Shown here: positions 42,489 through 51,200 of the stretch, piece by piece | How positions within the stretch are numbered: position 1 is the first letter of the stretch | Layout of the letters: every line of letters starts with the position of its first letter | Origin: Hyphomicrobiales bacterium | Lineage (GTDB): Bacteria > Pseudomonadota > Alphaproteobacteria > Rhizobiales > Rhizobiaceae | DNA: 64,000 nucleotides | NCBI GenBank assembly: GCA_017305935.1 | Contig: JAFKJU010000006.1 | Coordinates: 1-64,000, forward strand | Direction: 5' to 3' | Made by a program: the position numbers and the translations under genes | Notes under the pieces: model-generated | Database searches by the model: none | Told to the model about the DNA's origin: nothing | Seen by the model: the letters and a program-made list of their open reading frames with translations, nothing else

Positions 42489-43571
42489 TCAGCGTTCGAT
42501 GACGAGGTCGCTGAGCGGTTTGGAACAGCAGGGCAGGAACATCCCGGCATCGATTTCGCGCTGCCGGATGCCGCCATTGTGGTTCATGTCGACGGTGCCG
42601 GAAATGAGCTTCGACTTGCAAGTGCCGCACACGCCGTTGGAGCAGGAAGAGGGCAGCTTGATGCCGGACTTCTTGGCGCAGGAAAGCACGGTCTGCTCGC
42701 CGGTGACCTCGATCTTGCGTCCCTGCTTGGCAAATTCGACCTGGAAAATCCGCGCCGCCGCTTCCTCGACCACGGGAATGTCCACGTCGTCGATGACGAC
42801 GGCGTCAAAGCTTTCCTCGATATACTGCGCGGCGGGAACGCCAAGCGCGGCGGTGATGGCCCGCGCGGCGGCCATGAAGGGCGCCGGGCCGCAGCACATG
42901 ACGATGCGCTCGGCGAGATCGGGCACGGCGAGTTTCATATAGTCGGTGGAGATGCGCCCGGTCAGCCCCGACCATTGCGCCTCGCCCAGAACCGTTTCCG
43001 GCAGGAAGTGTAGCCGCAGCCCCTTCACCCGGGCGGCCAGACAGGCGAGTTCGTCGCGGAAGATCAGATCCTTCGGGCTGCGCGCGGCATGCAGGAAGAC
43101 GACGTCGGCCGGCTCGCAGGTATCGGCAAGCTCCCGCGCCATCGACATGACGGGGGTGATCCCCGAACCGCCCGACAGGAACAGGTATTTCTTCGCGGCA
43201 GGGCGGATGAAATGCCCGAGCGGACCGTTGGCTTTGATTTTGGAGCCGGGGCCGAGATTGTCGTGCAGCCAGTTCGAAACCAGCCCGCCGGCGACGCGCT
43301 TGACGGTGATCGAGAAGGCATTGTCGCGCCGCGGCGAGGAGGAGACGCTGTAGCAGCGGCTTTCGGCATCGCCGCCGATTTCCAGGTCGAACAGAAAATA
43401 CTGCCCCGCCTCGATGGCGAAGCGTTTCCCATGCGGCGACGCGAAGGTGAAGGTCTTCACGTCATGGGTTTCGGAGTGGACATCGATGCAGACGAGATCT
43501 TCGTCGGCATCGCGGTTCCAGAGGGCGGCCGAATGCGGGCGCTCGGCGGCAGCCAGGCTCTTAATATCCAT
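42489..43571 (-). CDS. gbcB: GbcB-like ferredoxin reductase component
   Basis: The 360-residue protein has an FAD/NAD(P)H reductase part (ESRCYSVSSSPRRDNAFSIT, then FLSGGSGITPVMSMA) and a C-terminal plant-type [2Fe-2S] domain with SSCSNGVCGTC and a last Cys in FLPCC. It supplies electrons to GbcA. ATG 43571 overlaps the end of gbcA by 11 bases. Confidence 0.9.
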   Translation of the reverse strand: MDIKSLAAAERPHSAALWNRDADEDLVCIDVHSETHDVKTFTFASPHGKRFAIEAGQYFLFDLEIGGDAESRCYSVSSSPRRDNAFSITVKRVAGGLVSNWLHDNLGPGSKIKANGPLGHFIRPAAKKYLFLSGGSGITPVMSMARELADTCEPADVVFLHAARSPKDLIFRDELACLAARVKGLRLHFLPETVLGEAQWSGLTGRISTDYMKLAVPDLAERIVMCCGPAPFMAAARAITAALGVPAAQYIEESFDAVVIDDVDIPVVEEAAARIFQVEFAKQGRKIEVTGEQTVLSCAKKSGIKLPSSCSNGVCGTCKSKLISGTVDMNHNGGIRQREIDAGMFLPCCSKPLSDLVIER

Positions 43572-44814
43572 GGGCGCGCATCCGGTCGATGTACCATGTC
43601 GCGAACTTGTCGAGATTGGTTTCGGTGAACGGCGAATAGGGGCCGGGAACATAGGCCGGATCCTCGACGCCGGCATGGGAGCGGGCAACGAGTTCGGAAT
43701 CCTGGTCGGTGGTGGCGATCCAGACGTCGGTCAGCTTGTCCAGCTCGTAATCGACGCCTTCGACCGCATCCTTGTGGACCAGCCACTTGGTGCGCACCAG
43801 CGTCCGGTCGGCCGACAGCGGAATGATAAACGACACCACCGCATGGTCGCCCATGAAATGCTTCCAGCTATTGTGGCCCCACAGATGGGTGTCGCCGAGA
43901 TCCTTGCGGGTCATGCTGCCGAGCAGTTTTGCCGAGGCCGCGGTCGCATCCGGCGTCTGGGATTCGCCGGCGCCGGAGATGATCAGCCGCTGGGTGCGGA
44001 AATTGGTGGCGCAATCCACAAGCTGCTCGACGGCGGCGGACGGATAACCCTCGGCCTCCCATTGCTGCGTGCGCTCGGCATAGAGCTTGAAATGCTGCTC
44101 CGCCTGCGCCTGGTCCTCCGGGCTCAGGCTTTCGGGATCGAAGCCGAAATCGAGGTCGACGAAGGAAACGCACAGCTCCGGATGATTGGCCGAGCAATGG
44201 TAGCATTCGCGATTGTTCTCGATCGTCAGCTTCCAGTTGCCTTTCTCGATGACATCGACCTCATGCGCGATCTTGGCATTGGCGATGCCGTAAGGGGCGA
44301 GGCGTTCGGCCATCACCTGCTCGAGATTGTCGATATCCGCGGGCGGATTTTCGGAGAGACAGATATAGATCAGGCCGCCGATCACCTTGAAGGTCACCGG
44401 CTTGAGGCTGCGGCATTCCTTGTCGAACGCCTTGCCCATATGCGGGGCATAGGCCAGTTCGCCGCTCAGCTCATAGGTCCAGGTATGATAGGGACAGACG
44501 AGTTTCGAAACGATCGTCTTGCCGGGATCGAGCAGGCGCGCGCCGCGATGGCGACAGACATTGTGCATCACGCGGATTTCGCCGTCATCGTCGCGCAGCA
44601 GGATAAGGCTGGTCTTGCCGATATCGACGACAGTCGCATCGCCCGGCTCCGGCACGTCGCATTCGACGCCGATGCAGATCCAATGCTGGCGGAAGAAGAC
44701 ATCCAGATCCGCCTCGAACACATCCTCGCGCGTGTAAAGCCCGGCCGGAAGCGAATGGCCCTCTGCCCTTGCATCGAGCAGGGCCGATATGGGAGAAGCG
44801 AAGGTCTGCAGCAT
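43561..44814 (-). CDS. gbcA: GbcA-like Rieske oxygenase (glycine betaine demethylase type)
   Basis: The 417-residue oxygenase has a Rieske site C87-R-H89 ... C107-P-Y-H110 and a catalytic domain with IENNRECYHCSANHPELC, where the mononuclear iron ligands begin. GbcA removes a methyl group from glycine betaine to give dimethylglycine. The related proline betaine demethylase is the main alternative. A LysR regulator is divergent. Confidence 0.88.
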   Translation of the reverse strand: MLQTFASPISALLDARAEGHSLPAGLYTREDVFEADLDVFFRQHWICIGVECDVPEPGDATVVDIGKTSLILLRDDDGEIRVMHNVCRHRGARLLDPGKTIVSKLVCPYHTWTYELSGELAYAPHMGKAFDKECRSLKPVTFKVIGGLIYICLSENPPADIDNLEQVMAERLAPYGIANAKIAHEVDVIEKGNWKLTIENNRECYHCSANHPELCVSFVDLDFGFDPESLSPEDQAQAEQHFKLYAERTQQWEAEGYPSAAVEQLVDCATNFRTQRLIISGAGESQTPDATAASAKLLGSMTRKDLGDTHLWGHNSWKHFMGDHAVVSFIIPLSADRTLVRTKWLVHKDAVEGVDYELDKLTDVWIATTDQDSELVARSHAGVEDPAYVPGPYSPFTETNLDKFATWYIDRMRAHGY

Positions 44815-44860
44815 AATTCCACCTCATGTTTTGCCGGCGACACGGCATGATAAAAGTACG

Positions 44861-44925
44861 ATTGATCAATTTCCCTCAAAGCACAACGGCACAAATAAGC
44901 GCGTCTGGCATTACCGGATGTAATG
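44861..44925. promoter_or_regulatory. LysR-type operator region between gbcA and the LysR gene
   Basis: ATTGATCAAT (44861-44870) is a perfect 10-bp palindrome. CATTAC and GTAATG (44909-44925) form a second one with a 5-base centre, ending 13 bases before the lysR start. They suit LysR regulation of gbcA and of its own gene. Confidence 0.6.
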
Positions 44926-44938
44926 GGAAGATGAAGGC

Positions 44939-45865
44939 ATGACCAACCTCAGAAAGAAGTTGCCGCCGCTGACCGCTCTGACCGCCTTCGAGGCCGCGGC
45001 GCGGCTGGCGAGTTTTACGCGCGCTGCGGCGGAGCTGGGGGTAACACAGGCCGCGGTCAGCCGGCAGATCCATCTGCTCGAGGAAGATTTCGGCTTTCCG
45101 CTGTTTCGACGGCTGCACCGCAGGATCGAACTGACGGAGAAAGGCAGGCTGCTGGCGACGGCCACCGGCGATGCCTTCGGCCTGATCGCCGATACCGTCG
45201 CCGAGTTGCGGGCGGAACGGCGCGACGACGAACTGGCGATCTCGGCGACAATCTCCTTTTCGCATTTCTGGCTGCTGCCGCGCATCGCCGTCTTTTCGCG
45301 CGCCTTCCCGGATGTGAAATTGCGTATCATCACTCAGGATGCGATGGCGAGCATCGATGCGGACGAGGTGGATCTGGCGATACGCTACGGCACCGGCATC
45401 TGGCCGGATGGACATGCCGAACTCCTGTTCGAGGACGACATCTTTCCAATTTGCAGCGCCGAATACGCCCAGTCCCACGATCCGATCCGCACGCCGCAGG
45501 ACCTGATTGCCCATCCGCTGATTTCCAGTGATATCGGTGATCCCACCTGGACCGGCTGGGACGAGTGGCTGGCGGCTTTTTCAATCAAGGCGCCGAAGAA
45601 GGGCCGCGGCCTGCGCTGCAGCTTCTACAGCGAGGCGATCTATGCCGCGATGAACGGCCAGGGCATCGCGCTTGGCTGGCATCGCCTGGTGGCCGACCTG
45701 CTGCAGCAGAACCGATTGGTGCGCCTTACCGACGCCTCGATCCGCACCCGCGCCGCCTATTTCGTCGTCGTCCCCGCCCGCAAGCGGTCGAAGGACAGCG
45801 TGCGCCAGTTCATCGAATGGCTGCGAAGCGTCTCCCTGCAACCCCTCGTTCAATCGGATCCCTAA
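44939..45865 (+). CDS. LysR-family regulator (GcvA-like)
   Basis: The 308-residue protein has the LysR helix-turn-helix FTRAAAELGVTQAAVSRQIH and a periplasmic-binding-like effector domain (LLPRIAVFSRAFPDVKLRI). The group resembles GcvA, a glycine-responsive regulator. It is divergent from gbcAB and probably controls it in response to betaine or a breakdown product. Confidence 0.92.
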   Translation: MTNLRKKLPPLTALTAFEAAARLASFTRAAAELGVTQAAVSRQIHLLEEDFGFPLFRRLHRRIELTEKGRLLATATGDAFGLIADTVAELRAERRDDELAISATISFSHFWLLPRIAVFSRAFPDVKLRIITQDAMASIDADEVDLAIRYGTGIWPDGHAELLFEDDIFPICSAEYAQSHDPIRTPQDLIAHPLISSDIGDPTWTGWDEWLAAFSIKAPKKGRGLRCSFYSEAIYAAMNGQGIALGWHRLVADLLQQNRLVRLTDASIRTRAAYFVVVPARKRSKDSVRQFIEWLRSVSLQPLVQSDP

Positions 45866-45948
45866 ACCGTCCCAAGCCGGCAAAAAAGGTTGCCACTCCC
45901 TGCAAATCGATTATCCCATGCGGGACGAAGGTGACGGAGGGTTAGGCA

Positions 45949-47295
45949 ATGCTGGAGACATTGAAGGCGCGGGCCGAGGCGCTGGAAAGCGGGCGCGAAA
46001 ATGCGGTGCAGATGGTGCGCCGGGCGCTGGATCGCATCCGCGATCCGCAAGGGGAGGGCGAGCGCGCCTTCGTCACGGTGCATGCCGAGCAGGCGTTGGC
46101 CGCTGCCGCCGCCCATGACGGATTGCGCGCTGCGGGCGCCGCACCGTCGCCCTATGCCGGCATCCCGATCTCGGTGAAGGATCTGTTCGACCTCAAGGGT
46201 GAGCCGACTCCGGCCGGCTCCACGGCTCATGCCGATTCCGCCCCGGCGAAACAGGATGCGCCGGCGATTGCCCGGCTGAAGGCGGCAGGTTTCGTCGTCG
46301 TCGGCCGCACCAACATGACCGAATTCGCCTTTTCCGGCCTCGGCCTCAATCCGCATTACGGCACGCCCTCCAGCCCCTGGGACCGCGCGGCGCGGCGCAT
46401 TCCCGGCGGCTCGTCCTCCGGGGCCGGCGTTTCCGTCGCCGACGGCATGGCGGCTGCCGGCATCGGCTCGGATACCGGCGGTTCCTGCCGTATTCCCGCA
46501 GCCCTCTGCGGCACGGTCGGTTACAAACCGACGGCCGGCTCCGTTTCCCGTGAAGGCGTGGTGCCGCTGTCGATGACGCTGGATTCCATCGGCTCGATGG
46601 CGCCGAGCGTCGATTGCTGCCGCATCGTCCATGAGGTCATGAGCGGGCAGGCGCTCCCGGCCACGCCGGCGCGCGACATTGCCGGCCTGCGCCTCGCCGT
46701 GCCGCAGACCGTCGCCTTCGACGATATCGAGCCCTATGTCGCCGAACTGTTCGAACGGCGCCTGAAGCAGCTCGAAGCAGCCGGCGCGCGCATCACCGTG
46801 CTGCCGCTCAAGGAATTTGCCGAAGTCGCCTCGATCAATGCCAAGGGCGGTTTCGCGCCGCCGGAGGCGCTCGCCTGGCATCGCAAGCTGATCGCCGAGC
46901 GCGGCAGCGAATATGACGGCCGGGTGCTGAAGCGCATCATGCGCGGGCAGGAGCAGAGTGCGGCCGATTACGTCGAACTGATTGGCCGGCGCGCGGATTT
47001 CATTCGCCGCATCGAGGCCGTCATCGCCCCCTTCGATGCAGTGGTCATGCCGACCGTGCCGATGATCGCGCCGCGCATCGCCGATCTGGAGGCCGACGAG
47101 GATCTGTTCACCCGCGTCAACATGACCATGCTGCGCAATCCGACGCTGATCAACGTCATGGATGGCTGCTCGATCTCGCTGCCGATGCACGTATCAGGCG
47201 AAGCCCCGGCCGGGCTGATGCTCTCCGCCGCCGGCGGCCACGACGCCGCCTTGTTCGCGACAGCCGAAGCCGTCGAGACGGCGCTCGCCGCCTGA
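45949..47295 (+). CDS. Amidase-signature family enzyme
   Basis: The 448-residue enzyme has the Ser-cisSer-Lys triad: Lys in GIPISVKDLFDL (about residue 79), the Gly/Ser-rich PGGSSSGAGVSVADGMAAAG, and the nucleophile in GSDTGGSCRIPAALCG. It hydrolyses an amide bond; the substrate is not evident. GGAGGG precedes ATG 45949. It lies 83 bases after the LysR gene and may be co-regulated. Confidence 0.9.
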   Translation: MLETLKARAEALESGRENAVQMVRRALDRIRDPQGEGERAFVTVHAEQALAAAAAHDGLRAAGAAPSPYAGIPISVKDLFDLKGEPTPAGSTAHADSAPAKQDAPAIARLKAAGFVVVGRTNMTEFAFSGLGLNPHYGTPSSPWDRAARRIPGGSSSGAGVSVADGMAAAGIGSDTGGSCRIPAALCGTVGYKPTAGSVSREGVVPLSMTLDSIGSMAPSVDCCRIVHEVMSGQALPATPARDIAGLRLAVPQTVAFDDIEPYVAELFERRLKQLEAAGARITVLPLKEFAEVASINAKGGFAPPEALAWHRKLIAERGSEYDGRVLKRIMRGQEQSAADYVELIGRRADFIRRIEAVIAPFDAVVMPTVPMIAPRIADLEADEDLFTRVNMTMLRNPTLINVMDGCSISLPMHVSGEAPAGLMLSAAGGHDAALFATAEAVETALAA

Positions 47296-47320
47296 TTGAA
47301 GACAAACTGGCCCACATACT

Positions 47321-47413
47321 TTTCGTCATGCTCGGCCTTGTGCCGAGCATCTACAAACGTTGAATTTTTGGATGCGCCGGCAGATGCTCGGGACGAGCCC
47401 GAGCATGACGAAA
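47321..47413. repeat. Rhizobial palindromic repeat between convergent genes
   Basis: TTTCGTCATGCTCGG (47321-47335) is an exact inverted copy of CCGAGCATGACGAAA (47399-47413). Inside are two smaller hairpins, ATGCTCGG/CCGAGCAT (47328-47350) and ATGCTCGGG/CCCGAGCAT (47384-47406). It lies between the amidase and GH42 stops. Confidence 0.88.
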
Positions 47414-47444
47414 GAGAGGGTATTGGGCCTTGTCGGCGTCTGAC

Positions 47445-49445
47445 TTATTCCGTCCAGACGGCGACATCGACCGGCGCCAGCATGCGCCCGCCGACATGGA
47501 AGACAGCATCGGGCCCAGCCGGCACTTCGGCCGGGCCTTTGCCGTAGTTGAAGGCGAAGCGCAGCGCGCCGCGACGGGCGAGGCGCAGGTCGCCGAGATC
47601 GGGCAGGCGCGCGACGCCGGCCCAGTCCAGCGCATCGCCGATCACCTTCATCAGGAAATCGCCTTGGGCGCCGGCGGCGAGATAACGCGCCTTGTCATTG
47701 CCGACCAGCGCTGGCGCGCCGTCGCGGTAGTCGCCGGAGAAGCGGGCCAGCACCGATTCCGGGCTGCGGATGGTTTCGCGCCAGACGCGGGCGGCGTGCA
47801 TCTCGTTACCGTAGAGCACGGTTTCGTTGTGGAATTCGGGCAGGGACTCCACCCGTGTCACCTGCAGGTCGATGAGATCGGCGAGCGGGCCGGGCGGCAG
47901 CGTTGCGGGGATATGCATCTCCGCCGTCTTGCTGCCGCTGCGCGGGCCGAGCAGGGCTTTTGCCTTGCTCCGCTTCAGCCTGGCGACGAAGGCGGCATCG
48001 GCGATCAGCAGATCGGGGGCGAGCACCAGCGCGTAGGCGTCGAGATCGGAATGCTGGCCGACGATATCGACGTCGATGCCAAGGCGTGACAGGGCGGCAT
48101 ACCAGTCGAGCGCGATGGCGGTTGCCTGATAGCTGCGGCCTTGCGGCAGGGCGCGGCTTGCCCAGCGCGAGGGATAATCGACCACCAGCGCCACCTTGGC
48201 CGTGTCGCGGCGCTCGCCCTTCGGCAGGCGGTCGATTTCGGCAATCACCTGCGCCACTTCGAGATGGCCCTGATCCGGCTCGCTGTTCGGCAACAGCAGG
48301 GCGGCATGGAACTGTTCCTGCGCAGAATGGATCTGCCGCCAGCGGAAATAGGAGACCATGTCGACGCCATGGGCATAGGCAAGCCAGGTCCATAGCCGCA
48401 CCATGCCATCGGCCGGCGCCTGATTGTGCGAGGCCCAGTTGACCGGTCCCGGCTGCTGCTCCATCACCCAGACCCGGCCGCGCCCGACGGCGCGGTAAAG
48501 GTCATGGTAAAAGGCCGTCTGGTCGGGGTCGCCGGTGCGCAGATAACGTTCCTTGTCCACCTCCGAAAGCCGGCCGTTGATCAGCCCGCCCATCGGATAG
48601 ACGTCCCAGGAAGCGATATCGATATCGTCTCCGACCTCGTAGTGGTCGAAGTCGAAATTATTGGCCATGAAATTATGGGTCACCGGCCGGCCTTGCACGT
48701 GGCGGCGCAGGATATCGACCTGCATGCGGTTGAAGTTTTTCACCTGGTCGGAGGAGAAGCGGATGAAATCGACCAGATGCGTCGGGCTCGGCTCCTCGAC
48801 GAGATTGTTCGGCAAATCGATCTCGTCGAACGTGCCGTAGCGCATCGACCAGAAATTCGTGCCCCAGGCGGCGTTCAGCGCTTCGATGGAGCCGTAGCGG
48901 TCAGCAAGCCACAGGCGGAAGGCGCGCTCGGCCTCCTTCGAATAGCTGTAGATGGTATCGTGATCGCCATATTCGTTGTCGGTCTGCCAGGCATGGACGA
49001 AGGGATGCGCGCCGTAACGCGCCGCCATCGCCTCGACGATGCGGGCGGCTTCGCGGGCATAGCTGCGGCTGGAGAAGCAATAATGCCGGCGGGCGCCGAA
49101 TTTTCGCACCACGCCGTTTTCGCCGACCGGCAGGATATCGGGATGCAGGTCGACCAGCCATTTCGGCGGCGCTGCGGTCGGCGTGCCCAGAATGACCTTC
49201 AGCCCGGCGCGACCGAGCACGTCGATAGCCTCGTCCAGCCACTGCCAATGCATCTCACCGGGGCGCGGCTCCATATGCGCCCAGGCGAATTCGCCGATGC
49301 GCACCCAGGCAAGGCCGAGTTCCTTCATGCGGCGGGCATCGTCTTCCCATTTTTCGCGTGGCCATTGCTCCGGGTAATAGCAGACGCCGAGTTCCAGCCG
49401 GTCGCTTTGCGGGATGTCGGGCTGAAAGGGGATCGGGGCAGTCAT
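47445..49445 (-). CDS. GH42 beta-galactosidase
   Basis: The 666-residue enzyme has the GH42 acid/base Glu in QTDNEYGDHDTI, the nucleophile Glu in VWVMEQQPGPVNW and the N-terminal block GVCYYPEQWP. It has a catalytic TIM barrel, a trimerisation domain and a C-terminal beta domain. No signal peptide is seen, so it acts on an imported galactoside in the cytosol. It lies 25 bases after the LacI gene and is last in the operon. AAAGGA precedes ATG 49445. Confidence 0.93.
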   Translation of the reverse strand: MTAPIPFQPDIPQSDRLELGVCYYPEQWPREKWEDDARRMKELGLAWVRIGEFAWAHMEPRPGEMHWQWLDEAIDVLGRAGLKVILGTPTAAPPKWLVDLHPDILPVGENGVVRKFGARRHYCFSSRSYAREAARIVEAMAARYGAHPFVHAWQTDNEYGDHDTIYSYSKEAERAFRLWLADRYGSIEALNAAWGTNFWSMRYGTFDEIDLPNNLVEEPSPTHLVDFIRFSSDQVKNFNRMQVDILRRHVQGRPVTHNFMANNFDFDHYEVGDDIDIASWDVYPMGGLINGRLSEVDKERYLRTGDPDQTAFYHDLYRAVGRGRVWVMEQQPGPVNWASHNQAPADGMVRLWTWLAYAHGVDMVSYFRWRQIHSAQEQFHAALLLPNSEPDQGHLEVAQVIAEIDRLPKGERRDTAKVALVVDYPSRWASRALPQGRSYQATAIALDWYAALSRLGIDVDIVGQHSDLDAYALVLAPDLLIADAAFVARLKRSKAKALLGPRSGSKTAEMHIPATLPPGPLADLIDLQVTRVESLPEFHNETVLYGNEMHAARVWRETIRSPESVLARFSGDYRDGAPALVGNDKARYLAAGAQGDFLMKVIGDALDWAGVARLPDLGDLRLARRGALRFAFNYGKGPAEVPAGPDAVFHVGGRMLAPVDVAVWTE

Positions 49446-49470
49446 GGCATTCCTTTGTTTTGTCTGAATT

Positions 49471-50505
49471 TCATCGATCCGGCACCAGCCGGTCGTCGCA
49501 ACGCTCGATCAGGTCGGGCATCAACAGGGTTTGCAGCGCCTCGGGCGGTTCGCCCTCCATGCGCCGCAGGATGGTGGTGCCGAGCAGGCTGCTCGGCTCG
49601 CCAATCGGCAGGAAGAAGGTGGTGATCGGCGGCACGAAATATTGGCTGACATTGAGATCGTCGGTGGCGTTGATGACCGCATCGCGGCCATGCACCAGCC
49701 CGCGCGCATGAAAGCCGGACATGGCCCCAAGTGCTGCCGCTTCATTGGCGCAGATATAGGCGGTCGGCGGATCGGAAAGCGCCGACATGGCGAGCACGCC
49801 TTCGCGGCCGAAGGCCGGCGTCAGGTGACCATGGACGATCAGCGCCGGATCGAAATTCAGGCCCGCCGCCTCCAGCGCCACGCGATAGGCATCCAGCCGG
49901 GTGATGGCATAGCTGAGATCGGCCATCGGATTGAGCAGCGCGATGCGGCGATGACCGCGCGCCACGAGCCGGGCCATGGAGACACGGATCATCTGTTCGT
50001 TGTCGGCATCGACGAAGGCATGCGGTGCATTGTGGATCGTCGTGCCATAGGTGACGAAAGGAAAATCCGCCTCCTGCATCAGCCGGATGCGCGGATCGTC
50101 AGCGCGCGTGCCGGAAAAGATGATGCCGTCCGCCTTCTTCAGCGTGACGATCTGCCGGATGGTGGCGAGGCTCTCCTCGAAATTGCGCACCGCATAGAGC
50201 GAGACGCGATAGGGGCTGTCTTCCAGCGCCCAGGAAATGCCGCTGAGCAATTGCGCGTATTCGACGCCTTCCCATTCGTTCTGCCGCGGGCCGGGGGCGG
50301 GCATGATCGCCGCCACCTGATAGGTTTTGCCGGTGCGCAACTGCACGCCATGCATGTTGAGCTCGTAACCGACGCGTTCGGCCGCCGCTAGCACCAGGGC
50401 GCGGGTTTCCGGGCGCACCTGCGGCGAATTGTTCAGCGCCTTGGAGACGGTGGCGATGGAAAGCCCGGTCTCCTGCGCGATGGTCTTGATCGTCGGTCTC
50501 TGCAT
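49471..50505 (-). CDS. LacI-family regulator
   Basis: The regulator of about 344 residues has the LacI hinge-helix start TIKTIAQETGLSIATVSKAL and a sugar-binding domain of the GalR/LacI type. I chose ATG 50505; GTG 50520 is an alternative that overlaps the upstream SDR gene. It is the fourth gene of the operon and probably represses it through the AAAACGTTTT operators near 53974-54004. Confidence 0.9.
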   Translation of the reverse strand: MQRPTIKTIAQETGLSIATVSKALNNSPQVRPETRALVLAAAERVGYELNMHGVQLRTGKTYQVAAIMPAPGPRQNEWEGVEYAQLLSGISWALEDSPYRVSLYAVRNFEESLATIRQIVTLKKADGIIFSGTRADDPRIRLMQEADFPFVTYGTTIHNAPHAFVDADNEQMIRVSMARLVARGHRRIALLNPMADLSYAITRLDAYRVALEAAGLNFDPALIVHGHLTPAFGREGVLAMSALSDPPTAYICANEAAALGAMSGFHARGLVHGRDAVINATDDLNVSQYFVPPITTFFLPIGEPSSLLGTTILRRMEGEPPEALQTLLMPDLIERCDDRLVPDR

Positions 50506-50513
50506 CTGCTCGC

Positions 50514-51200
50514 TCACCACGCTACCCGTTGCCCGTCATAGGCGTGGAAACTGCCGCTGTCAGCCAGGCTTGCGCCGTCGAGAATGCGTTTGATGCCGGC
50601 GGCGCTGTCTTCCACCGTCACCACCGCTTCGTCTCCGCCCATGTCGGTGCGCACCCAGCCGGGATGCAGCGACAGGACGGCGATGCCGTCGCGGTGGAAA
50701 TCCCGCGCCAGCAGCACCGTCGCCATGTTCAACGCCGCCTTGGAGCAGCGATAGGCATAATCGCCGTCATCATCGTCGACGATGCCTTCCGCGAGCGAGC
50801 CGGCGCGGCTGGAGATATTGGCGAGGATGCGGCCCCGGCCGGCCAGCAAATTGGCATGCAAAGCGCGGGCGACGAGCAGCGGCGCCAGCGCATTGACGGT
50901 CATCACCTCGGAAAAATCCTGCGGCTCCAGCGTCGAGAGACCGCCGGTATCGCCGCGAATGCCGGCATTGTTGATAATGAGGTCGATGGCAACGCCTTGC
51001 AGGCTTTCGCCGAGCGCCGCGATGGAGGCGGGATCGGCGACATCGAGCCGCACGGCTTCGCCCGGCCCGTCATGACGGGCGGGATCGCGCAAGGCGCAGA
51101 GCACCCGCCAGCCTTTGGCGGCATAAAGCGCGGCGAACGCTTGGCCTAGGCCGCGCCCGGCCCCGGTGATCAGCACGGTCTCAGCGGTGTTTGACGTCAT
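50514..51200 (-). CDS. Short-chain dehydrogenase/reductase
   Basis: The 228-residue enzyme has the NAD(P)-binding GAGRGLGQ near residue 13, the LIINNAG motif and the active-site YAYRCSK. Its start overlaps the upstream permease gene by 20 bases. With GH42 and the transporter it may oxidise or reduce the imported aglycone or sugar; the substrate is unknown. Confidence 0.9.
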   Translation of the reverse strand: MTSNTAETVLITGAGRGLGQAFAALYAAKGWRVLCALRDPARHDGPGEAVRLDVADPASIAALGESLQGVAIDLIINNAGIRGDTGGLSTLEPQDFSEVMTVNALAPLLVARALHANLLAGRGRILANISSRAGSLAEGIVDDDDGDYAYRCSKAALNMATVLLARDFHRDGIAVLSLHPGWVRTDMGGDEAVVTVEDSAAGIKRILDGASLADSGSFHAYDGQRVAW

